64,000 bases of DNA, taken from NCBI GenBank assembly GCA_011799875.1, contig CM022298.1, positions 264,547,757 to 264,611,756 on the forward strand, written 5' to 3'. A program made the position numbers and the translations under genes. The DNA is from Thinopyrum elongatum (Eukaryota > Streptophyta > Magnoliopsida > Poales > Poaceae). The notes under the pieces were generated by a model that saw only the letters and a list, made by a program, of their open reading frames with translations, was not told where the DNA came from and searched no databases. Positions 38,311-46,674 of this stretch are shown here, piece by piece (within the stretch, counting starts at the first letter, position 1; each line of letters begins with the position of its first letter).

Positions 38311-40098
38311 TCTTCCTCATCGTCCTCTTCGCTGAGAGCGGAAAAATCAAAGTCCGCCTCCGTGTGAGGAGGGGGAGGAGGGGGAGCTGGGCTCCTTGGC
38401 CGCTTGGCGGGGGTAGTAGCAGCGGTCTTTGATGACCCTGCTCCAGTTGCCGGGGCCGCGTGAGACGCTCCCGCAGCACCAGCCCTTGCCGCGGTCGAGC
38501 GCGTCGAACGGCGCTCCGGCGGTTGTTGAACTTCTTGCCGCTCAGCCACTTTGCCAAGCATGCGAAGGCGTTTCCTCCTCAGAGGGGCTGAGGACTCTGA
38601 CTACGGTGGGCTTTCGGTGCCCTCCTCGGAAGAGGAGCCCTCATCCTCCGAGCTGCCTGACTCGTCGGCAGGCTGGCTTGGCCCGACATCCTTGCCGGGT
38701 GCGGCGAGCTCGCCCTTCCCGGCAAGCATCCCCTGCTCAGCAAGGCTCTCCTTTTATGCCTCGTCGAGCTCCGCCAAAGTATAACCAAAATCGCCAGCTT
38801 CCCTGGCAAGCCTGTCCTCCTCCACTCTTCGAGCAATGAATTATATTTCTTGCTCAGTGGTGTTGCGGACGAGCCACTCCTCCACCCGGACCTGCTTTTC
38901 GACCGTGGAGTCAAAGAATCGCCGCACGTCTTCTTCGAGCGGCACGTCCCAAGTTGCTTCAACGCTGTGCGCATTGCAGAGCGGCATCATAGCGATGATT
39001 GCACTCAATGCGGAGTTGCTGCAAAGGGGCACGATGTGCTTCGGCAGCGTGAACGCCTTGTCGCGCTTCTCTGGATCTGTCTCTTGCTTGAACAGTTCTC
39101 GCATGAAGAAGTCGTGCTGCAGAACTGTGAAGTTGTTGATCAGTCCAGGGCGCAGCCGCATGATATCGGCTGGGTTCTTCCAATCAGAGGCCGGCCTTCC
39201 TCTTTGCTGCAGAGGAGCAATGCGGCGGCGGTGGAAGTCTGCGCCAACCATCCCTATGGTGAGCCCGGCCTCCCTGAGCCGTATGATCCTGGTAGCGGCA
39301 ATCTCCAGCTTTTTGTCCTGGGGATCCAGATCGCTCCAGTCCGTGCCACGCGCTGCTGGGGTCTTGCGAAGCTCACAGTATGGTGGCGGCTCATCGTCAA
39401 TGATCCAACACCATTCAGACCGGATTTCTCCCCATCTTCGGTGGAGATCCCCCTTCAGATAATGCTCCTTGGCGCCCAATCTTGAAACGAACGAGACGCC
39501 AACAGTGAGAGGCTCCCCTTTTTCAGCACGGGGAGTGAAGTAATGCCTGAACAGCGCGGTGTTGGGTGCGACGCCGACGAAGTTCTCGCACAGATGCGCA
39601 AATATTGCCATGGTGGACACGGCATTCGGTGTGAGATCCAGCAGACGGAGATTGAAGGTGTACATGACGTCGCTGAAGAAATCCGAGTACGGTGGGCAAA
39701 GCCCGCACAAAAAGTAGCAAGCGAAGAAGGGGTACTTGCTCACTTCGCTCTCGTCGGTGGCTGGGCGAACGCGGGTGGCCGGATGCGCCTTGGTCCTCAC
39801 GGCCCACATGCCTTGGAACTTGGCCTTCAGATCCGCCCCCGTGAGCGTCGGAGCGAAGAGCGCGTACTTCTGCCTCTTCAACTGCACCTGGGTCTCCGTC
39901 CTTGAGGACTTCCCCGTCTTCCCCTTTTCTCCATTGGGAGGCATGGCGAAGGCGGAGCTGAGGACCGAGGGAGATGCGGACGCGCGCGGTGGCGGAGGAT
40001 TGGGAAACCGCTTTGTTTTGGAGCGGAGGAAGAAGAAGGCGGAGATTTGGAGATCGAGAATGGTGAGAGGGGTGTGTGAATGCTTCTGCAGGTCCCTC

Positions 40099-40105
40099 CT
40101 TTTAT
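40099..40105 (-). promoter_or_regulatory. TATA-like box of the antisense gene in element I
   Basis: CCCCATAAAAGGAGG on the minus strand, about 155 bases before the ATG at 39944 and inside the element body. Confidence 0.4.
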
Positions 40106-40300
40106 GGGGAAAGATGCGGAACCATCCGCCCCTTCGTCATTCGAGATAACTGCGCACGCTTCCCACGCTCCGCATTCAACGCGTGATGCGTGGGAGAGCG
40201 TGCAATTAAACAGCATAGAGACGTTTCGGCTTATCCCAGCCACGCGTGCCCGTGCACTGTTTGGGCCTGGCCCAACAACGCCCGGCACCGTGTGTGGCCC

Positions 40301-40315
40301 AGGCCCGGGGGCTCC
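40301..40315 (+). other. Polypurine-like tract of element I
   Basis: GGCCCGGGGGCTCC directly before the 3' LTR. Element G has GGGCCCGGGGGCTAC and E has GGCCCAGGGGCTCC at the same place, so this is the likely plus-strand primer. Confidence 0.6.
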
Positions 40316-41324
40316 TGTCGGTGTACTAGAATAGGGGTACCCTAGTACCCCGTACTTGTGCACGGGCAGTAGTAGCATCCCGCGGCCAGGCTTGCGGGAG
40401 GACAGCCAGAGAGAAGTTCAAGATTATTTAGCCATTCAAGAACAAAGTATACAAAGCAAGAGTTAAGGCCCCGGCAAGAGGAGCTTGCCGGGAGGGACAG
40501 CTGAGGCCCAGCCTGAGGTTTGCTGTAGCAGAGTACTTGCCGCGACAAGGTACTTGCCCCGGCAAGTCATTGGCTGCGGCAAGGTATTGGCTGCGGCAAG
40601 ATAGCAGCTGCGGCAAGGTACTTGCCCCGGCAAGTTACCTTGCGCGGCAAGCTATGGGTTGCGGCAAGCTGTCAGGTGCGGCAAGGTCTTGCCGCGGCAA
40701 GCGTTACTGTACCATTGTGCTACTGTGCTGCTCCGGTGCCTCTGCCAGCGTGGCGCTCTGGGTCCTTCCAAGCGTGTGTGGCAGGGCACTGTGTAGACGG
40801 CGGTACACTGTAGCTAGCGGTGCAGGAGCAGGTGGGATAGGCTTTTCCCACGTCCAAGACGTCCGGGTACATGTATCTGGACAGCTAGGGCATGGGCATT
40901 TAATGCCCTTGTCCCCTGCCGTCAGTGGTAGGTAGGACATGTCATCCTGGTAATAATGGCCTTACTGTAGCAACTTTCCACCTCTACCTTTACTGTTTAC
41001 CACCTGTTGGTGACCCCTTTGTGCATATAAAAGGAGGCCCATAGACAACGTGGAAAAGGAGGAACTGGGGAGATGGAGAACTCCAGTATTGTACGCAGCT
41101 ACTCTGTACTGTAGCGCTCCTGGAGCTAGGACAATCATACAGATAATAAACCAAAAAGCAGAAGTAGGGTTTTACGCATCCGTGCGGCCCGAACCTGGGT
41201 AAATCTCTCTCGTGCACTGTCGTGTTCTTCGCTAGATTTGCTCTTCGTGCGACCGTCTCTCCCTGCCGAACGTAAAGGGGTCCTTCCCTGGGTCCCATAG
41301 GTGATCGCGGATTCGTCCCCGACA
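40316..41324 (+). repeat. 3' LTR of element I
   Basis: 1009 bp, 11 substitutions from the 5' LTR, followed by the target duplication GTGCT. Confidence 0.95.
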
Positions 41325-41329
41325 GTGCT

Positions 41330-41979
41330 CGGTTAGCGATTCTGAGAAACCGAATTTACATCGGTGGTTTCGGTCCGCATGCGCAGTCAACCGAATTGAC
41401 CGAAGCACCGAGGCCCATGTCTAGCTGGAACTGTTTGCTAACTTCTCGCGCGTCCTCCTCGTAAATTTGGTTCTCATTCGTATACTCTGAGCTACCAAGT
41501 GCCAACCAACGAACATCAATTGCTCATGCAAAGAAAAGAAAATCAATTGAATTGATGGCCCATTAATGCGATGAGCGGCAAATAGCCGGCTGGTCCTCCC
41601 GATTCCCTCACTAATTCTCGTCCATGTGTACTGGACACCCGTCTACTTTCTTTTTTTAGTGAACCTAGGTGTTGTTTGTTACTGCCTATTGTGTCGCTCA
41701 CCTCCTGTTATCTTTTTTCCTTTCAGCATAACACGTGTTGCTATCTGTCACAGCTAGCCAGCCCAACCCAGCCCAGTGGGGCAGTGCCAAGGCGGCCAGG
41801 CGATAGCTGCTCTGTCTATTCGGTCCAAACCTGAACACCGAACCGATCGATCGGGGCACCGAACACTCGGTTTCATTAATAGCTAGAGACCGATCGGTGG
41901 AAGTTTTCTGGGAACCGAGAATACTAAAACACCGAAGTACCGAACCGTTCGGTTCGGCGGAACCAAATGCCCACCCCTG
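41330..41979. other. Right part of the hAT element
   Basis: About 650 bp of non-coding DNA. CGAAC and ACCGA motifs cluster at 41820-41960, mirroring the left end (27345-27415). I see no gene in it. Confidence 0.7.
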
Positions 41980-41987
41980 GCCAGTAG

Positions 41988-42065
41988 GCAGACTGGGGAG
42001 GACGAGTTCTTCGCAGCACCCACAGTTCAAACCTCTCAAGGGTTTGCGGAACCCGAAATCCGACA
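41988..42065 (+). repeat. 3' LTR of element G, right part
   Basis: GCAGACTGGGGAGGACGAG to CCGACA. It continues the LTR exactly after the hAT target duplication (41980-41987) and matches 20993-21070. Confidence 0.9.
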
Positions 42066-42359
42066 ATGTGTTTTCTAGGACCTTATCCCATTTGGCGCCC
42101 ATTCGGGCAAGAATATCGGCTACATGGTTGCTATCGCGGGGGATGTGATGAAATTTAAGCCCCTTGAACATGGTTGAGATCTTTAGGACTGCATTCCTGT
42201 AAGCTGTCATTTTTTTATCCTTGGCATCAAACTTGCCATTTACCTTGGAGATGGTGAGGTTGGAATTCCCTCGAACCTCAAGGCATTTAACGCCCATCGA
42301 GACTACTATTCGGAGTCCGTGTAGAAGGGCCTCATATTTGGCCGCATTATTGGAGTCGG
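42066..42359 (-). pseudogene. RNase H fragment of element F, C-terminal part
   Basis: Minus-strand frame with DSNNAAKYEALLHGLRIVVS, VRGNSNLTISKVNGKFD (usual RGDSQL, so an active-site Asp is replaced by Asn) and HHIPRDSNHVADILARMGA. This is the second RNase H of a Tat-type pol. It belongs with 42854-42981, from which the solo LTR separates it, and with 18744-20154 beyond element G. Confidence 0.75.
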
Positions 42360-42853
42360 TGTCGGTGTCAAAACTGGCGGATCTCGAGTAGGGGGTCCCG
42401 AGCTGTGGATCTTGGATCAATGGACAATAGGGAACACAGAGACAGTATTAACCCAATTCCGGGCCATCATGAGGAGGTAAAACCCTACGTCCTTCTTGAT
42501 TGTATTGATATGTGTACGAGGATTACAGAGTTGATCTACCACGAGATCGGATGAACTAAATCCTAGATGAGTAGGATGATGGTTCTTCTTCTTATAGCCT
42601 CTACGGACTAAACCCTCTGGTTTATATAGACACCAGGGGTACTAGGGTTACACATGGTCGGTTACAAGGGAATAAACATGTCGATTCTCCTATTTTGTCT
42701 TGGAGGACAAACCAAGGCTTCGAAGGTTTCCTTCCCAAACACGGAGTCATCTTATAGCTCGGCCTTCCAATAGTAGTTATAGAGCGGCCCACCTGTCCGG
42801 CCCACGAGAGCTAGGCCGGCAGGTTGAGGATCCCTTAATCCCAGACTCCCTCA
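42360..42853 (-). repeat. Solo LTR inside the RNase H of element F
   Basis: 494 bp, reading TGAGGGAGTCTGG ... TTTTGACACCGACA on the minus strand. Flanks GTCGG (42355-42359) and GTCTG (42854-42858) agree in four of five bases, and the RNase H frame resumes across it. It holds TATATAAACC and a copy of the shared LTR block (about 42453-42497) in the same orientation. No internal region remains, so it arose by LTR recombination. Confidence 0.75.
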
Positions 42854-42981
42854 GTCTGTATACATGATCTGTAGCACATATCCAATGTTGTCGCCAGTTG
42901 GCGAGGTGAGAACTACTCCGGCCCCTAGCCCGGCAAGCATTTTTGAGCCATTGAAATACATGGTCCAGTGTGAATATGTGT
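42854..42981 (-). pseudogene. RNase H fragment of element F, N-terminal part
   Basis: WTMYFNGSKMLAGLGAGVVL then GDNIGYVLQIMYTD, the start of the second RNase H (usual MYFDGS, with Asn in place of Asp here). It is cut at 42981 by the following LTR-like sequence. Confidence 0.7.
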
Positions 42982-43559
42982 CACGGCCCTATAATTATTT
43001 AGTGCCAATAATAACTTTTAGTGTGAATAGTTACATTGTTGATCATCATACATCATATTTAAATTCAAGAAAATTTGAATTGAGGGAACTGTTAAAGCCT
43101 CAAATTAAATAAAGGGAAACACCTTGAAAATGCATTCAATGTCTCTAAAATGGCCTTCGGTAATGTTGGTTATATTTTGGCAAAGGTTTTGTGCCAAACC
43201 ACGAATGATGAACATTTTTAAGGAATTATTTTGGGCAGTTGAATTTAAATCATATTGTATTTGAATTGAGTTCATATTCACTTTAAATAAGATGTGATCC
43301 CAATAATTCTGAAAATTGTTATATGGTCTTGGAAAAGTCCTCTCAGTCCACATATAATTTTTAAGGAGCTTCAAAAATGATTTGATATTTCAAAGCAAAT
43401 AAAAAAATAAAAGAAATGTAAAACAAAAACAGGAAATAGAGAAAGACAGAGAGAGAGCTTACCTGTAGCCCACCTAGCGGGCCTGTTACTGTGCAGCCCA
43501 ACAGCCCTCCTCCCCTATCGTCTTCCTCCTCTGCCAGGAGGACGAACACGCGTGGCCCC
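42982..43559. mobile_element. H: AT-rich LTR-like fragment
   Basis: Begins TGTCACGGCCCTATAATT exactly where the RNase H of F stops, which resembles an LTR start. It is AT-rich, has no coding motifs, and is cut at 43559 by the Copia LTR. Family and orientation are not established. Confidence 0.35.
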
Positions 43560-43839
43560 TGTTGGGTTCTACGGTAGGGTGCGTCGACTGCAAATTAAAA
43601 TTTTCATACCCGCAGAACAACCAAGATCATGCTACGGGAGATGGATCACAGATCGTTACCACTAGACGCGCAGTGCCATGCAGTGGAAGAAGAGTTGGGG
43701 CAGCGCGTCCGCATGGATCATCTCCTCCTCGTCCAATCTCCCTCGAACAGACGGTCGTCAGATCCCACGTATAGGTTCACCGGAGTGGCGCAAGTGCACT
43801 GCCTCTAATGGTATCCACGCATGCAGGAGGAACACTGTG
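43560..43839 (-). repeat. 3' LTR of the Copia element, end part
   Basis: 280 bp continuing the LTR on the far side of E, with GACGCACCCTACCGTAG and the end CCCAACA. It matches my knowledge of Angela/BARE-1 LTR ends. It completes the inverted repeat TGTTGG / CCAACA. Confidence 0.7.
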
Positions 43840-44753
43840 TGTCGGTGCAACAAACCCCAGGTATGTTGCCCAGACTGTACACAGGCTTGGAGGCAAGCTC
43901 GCAACATCCAAGTCCAGACCAAGCAAGGAGAGATCAGCTCTTTGAGGAATCAAAGGGTAGATCAAGAGGACCAAGACAAGCTAAATGAGCAAGACACCAC
44001 TAAGGAGAAACCTCCCTTGCCGGGCAGGCGAGCCTGGCGAGGACAAGGTGGCCCCAAAGTCAAGCCTCAAGACCATCCCGGCAGGCCTGCCGAGCACTAC
44101 CAAGGCAAACTACCCCGCCAAGGCTCCACCGCTCCATCTCACAGCGACGCAAGTCATCGATCGGTGTGGTGTCAAGCCCCCAAGTGACTAAGTGGCTGTT
44201 ATTTGGCACGTGGCAGCCACTTCCTATGGAAATCACCTCCAAATGACGCCCGTCCAGAGACGTGTCAAGCGGACAGGCGAGAAGGTGGCTGAGCAGCCCG
44301 CAAGGCTTACTGGGCATGCCAAGATGTGACACTAAGCGGTGCATTTAATGTGCTCTGCTCTAACTATAGAGTTAGGTATGATAGCACTGTTCGCCATCTA
44401 ATCAGTACACAATGACTGATTTGCCACTGTGGTGACCCCTTGATCTATAAAAAGAGGGCCATGGCAACCATAGAAAGGATCTAGACCCTTGTACACTCAT
44501 ACGCGCGTAGCTGCCCTCGCCCTGAGGCAACCCTGTCGGGCAAGAGTGTTGTGTTTCCACCACAACCCACCATCAATCCACCAAAGCAGGAGTAGGGTTT
44601 TATGCCTCACGGCGGCCCGAACCTGGGTAAAACTGCCCGTGTGATCTCTGTCGTGCTGCGCTACGTTCTCCGCTCTTTGTGAAATGTGCTCATCCCCCCT
44701 GCCGAACCACAAGGGGCTGATGGTCCCATAGGTGGCCGTGGTTTCCCACGACA
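43840..44753 (+). repeat. 5' LTR of element E
   Basis: 914 bp, TGTCGGTGCAACAAACCCC ... CCACGACA. TATAAAAAG is at 44446-44454 and the conserved block at 44585-44631. It shares its opening with the LTR of B. Confidence 0.9.
44446..44454 (+). promoter_or_regulatory. TATA box in the 5' LTR of element E
   Basis: GATCTATAAAAAGAGG. The 3' LTR has GATCTATAAAAGGAGG near 52487. Confidence 0.55.
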
Positions 44754-44757
44754 TCTT

Positions 44758-44775
44758 TGGCACGCCAGGTAGGGG
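44758..44775 (+). other. Primer binding site of element E
   Basis: TGGCACGCCAGGTAGGGG, four bases after the LTR end. Confidence 0.75.
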
Positions 44776-44853
44776 GTTGTCGCTTGCGCGAACCCGAGAA
44801 GCGTACGCAGCACGTCATCTTCATCATCTTCTTCATCGACGGCTCCATCGTCC

Positions 44854-46674
44854 ATGGCGCCCAAGAAGAAGCCCAGTGTTGCAACCCATCCGTCCACTTC
44901 GAAGGCCCCGTCGCACGCGGTCGCCGACACCGCGGGGGCTATGGGGACGCACGGATACATGGACGCTGCAAGGGATGTGGCCGGCGTAGGCGGTGTCGTC
45001 ACCACCTCCCCTATGGCTGAAACGAGGGCAGAAGGCGCCGAGGAAGGACATCACCAACAGCATCCCAGCAGCCACGCTCCACGAGGTATAGGTGGAGAAA
45101 TCATTCCGTCTGCACCTCTCCGCCCGGCCGAAGGGCACAGCCGCAGGGGTGGCACTCGCTCTGTGGCGAATCGTAACTCTCCGGCCGCTCCCGCTGCGGG
45201 CGCGGCCGCAGGGCGTGCGCCACTCCCGGAATGAGCTGCCTCAGCCGATGGGCCAAACGGAGCCGCTGGCCCTCAAGCACCTCCACCTTGTCACCATGCC
45301 ATCCTTGTGATGGGCTCACGACGATGAGAACACAGCGCGGCTACTACCGGCACCATGAGGAGCCAGGCGACGCTACGGTCTATGTCGTCATCCATGCCAA
45401 GCACCGCTTCGGAGGCTATGGCGCGGGCCCAGATGCTGTTGAGATTTTTGCCGGCAGCTGATCAGATGGATGAGTGGAGAGCCACCATTCAAAGCCTGAT
45501 TGGTTTCGCCGAGGCGGGAGGATCACAGCGAGCTGGCCCGCCACGGCCTCCCCAGGCGACGACAACGGCCCGCGCTGCTAGTCATGCCGAAGGGGCCACC
45601 CCCACGGTGTAGTCCCCTCCGCGGCAGCCTGCGCAGGGGCCACAGCCGGAGCCGCGCGATCAAGAACCCGACGACGTCTCGATGGCTTCATCCGGCCCTT
45701 GAGCACATTGGGACCACCGGCAGGCCCAGGAAGACAGGCGAGGGGAAGGCGCGTGCGTCACCATCGAGTGGCGCCGCGACACCCACCGCCAGTCTGATAG
45801 GCGCAACGGCCCCGACATCGATGAGCCTACAACCGGTGAGGATGGGTACCTACCTTTCGAGGTTGGGTGCCCCACCTTCACTCGTGAACTGCGGCAAGTC
45901 CGTCGGCCATCTTCCTGCACATTCAAGCCAGAGATACTAGAGAAGTACGATGGGTGATTGACCTGGCAGAGTTCCTGAGCATCTACACCATCGCTGTTCG
46001 GGCTGCCGGGGGAAGAGATGAGAAGGTGTTCGCCAACTACTTCCCTTTGGCACTCAAGCCAAATGTGAGGTCTTGGCTAATGCACCTGCCGGAGAACTCC
46101 ATCTCAACTTGGGCTGACATGTGCCATGAGTTTGTTGGCACCTTTACGGGCGGCCATCAAGAACCAGGACGGCCCAGCGATCTGCAGCTCCTCCCACAGA
46201 AGGAAGGAGAAAGTCTGCGGAGGTACATGCAAAGGTTCAGTCGAGTGCATAGGAACATCCCAGATATCCACCCAGCAGCTGTGATAGCCACATTCCAATC
46301 CAATGTGCGCAACCACAGGATACGTTCCAAAATGAACGTGCAGCTGCCCAAGACTGTGAATGAGTTATACACTCTGGTGGATAAGTGTGCTCGCATAGAG
46401 GAGGGAAGGTGACTTCCCGGTGAAAAGGATGGCGTCGACATTGATTCAGACGATGACGACGACGCCACCAACCAGAAGAAGAACAAGAAACACAATAAGA
46501 AGTGCAAGGAGAAAGTTGTGATGGCCATCGAAGGATCAAGCACACCTAGTACTGGCAAGAAGGCCAAGGCCGAGGCCCCCGGTAAGGAGGTTGCCATGTG
46601 CACTGACTGTCAGGCGGCTGCGGCTGCCGAGAAGGCTGGGAAAGGTGAGGGGCCATACTGCAAGATCCATCGGA
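44854..46674 (+). pseudogene. Gag of element E, broken
   Basis: Starts MAPKKKPSVATHPST at 44854, as in B and I. The N-terminal part stops at 45234 and continues in other frames (45355-45612 with MARAQMLLRFLPAADQMDEW). The capsid core is at 45954-46412: MHLPENSISTWADMCHEF and LRRYMQRFSRVHRNIPD. A TGA at 46410 separates the last gag block, which ends in GPYCKIHRTKD at the deletion joint. Frameshifts and stops exclude a full Gag. Confidence 0.8.

Larger units (their letters stand above)
35928..39944 (-). pseudogene. Antisense PF04195-like gene with introns and coiled coil, element I
   Basis: Starts MPPNGEKGKTGKSSRTE at 39944. The N-terminal 330 residues carry the 'putative gypsy type transposon' domain (CYFLCGLCPPYSDFFSDVMY, STMAIFAHLCENFVGV, SEWCWIIDDEPPPY). 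A Ser/Glu-rich linker and basic segments follow, then a coiled coil of about 300 residues (37120-36250) and a C-terminal block ending VEGEHRN at 35928. Introns with GT..AG borders lie at 38310-38228 (83 bp), 38060-37986 (75 bp) and 37763-37667 (97 bp), and all join exons in frame. In-frame stops at 38841 (TAA), 38754 (TAA), 38601 (TAG) and 36159 (TAG) break it. Related antisense ORFs are known in Grande/RIRE2-like elements; their function is unknown. Confidence 0.75.
27425..41324 (+). mobile_element. Gypsy element I (Tat/Retand type), young and nearly complete
   Basis: 13.9 kb with identical-length LTRs of 1009 bp (27425-28433 and 40316-41324) and a perfect 5-bp target duplication GTGCT (27420-27424, 41325-41329). 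It is ordered primer site, gag-protease, amber codon, pol with two RNase H regions and integrase, then an antisense gene with introns, a purine-rich tract and the 3' LTR. I count 11 substitutions and no indels between the LTRs (1.1%), about 0.4 million years at 1.3e-8 per site per year. A G-run frameshift at the end of the protease region is the main sense-strand defect. Confidence 0.95.
27329..41979. mobile_element. Non-autonomous hAT element, split by Gypsy I
   Basis: Terminal inverted repeats TAGGGGTGGGCAT (27329) and ATGCCCACCCCTG (41967-41979) differ only in the first base. They are flanked by the 8-bp duplication GCAAGTAG (27321-27328) and GCCAGTAG (41980-41987), one mismatch. An 8-bp duplication and this repeat sequence fit the hAT superfamily. 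Without element I and its target duplication it is about 750 bp. It is rich in 'accgaa' and 'ttcggt' subterminal motifs and has no transposase. Confidence 0.85.
20155..42065 (+). mobile_element. Gypsy element G, non-autonomous, with nested hAT and Gypsy I
   Basis: A plus-strand element with two LTRs (20155-21070; 26483-27328 joined to 41988-42065), a primer binding site, gag, a damaged protease, a short RT remnant and an antisense B3-like ORF. There is no RNase H or integrase, so it needs help from a relative such as A. The hAT element sits in its 3' LTR. A hand count gives about 53 differences between the LTRs (about 6%), mostly C/T and G/A. At the commonly used grass rate of 1.3e-8 per site per year this is roughly 2 million years. 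Confidence 0.85.
15081..42981 (-). mobile_element. Gypsy element F (Tat type), split by G and by a solo LTR
   Basis: Minus-strand element. Its RNase H lies at 42854-42981 and 42066-42359, and its integrase at 18744-20154. Behind pol, on the opposite strand, is a PF04195-like gene with a coiled coil (15105-17955). The two halves of pol were separated by element G (20155-42065). Flanking pentamers AGGTG (20150-20154) and ATGTG (42066-42070) agree in four of five bases, as expected for a decayed target duplication. No LTR of F is in the window. Confidence 0.75.
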
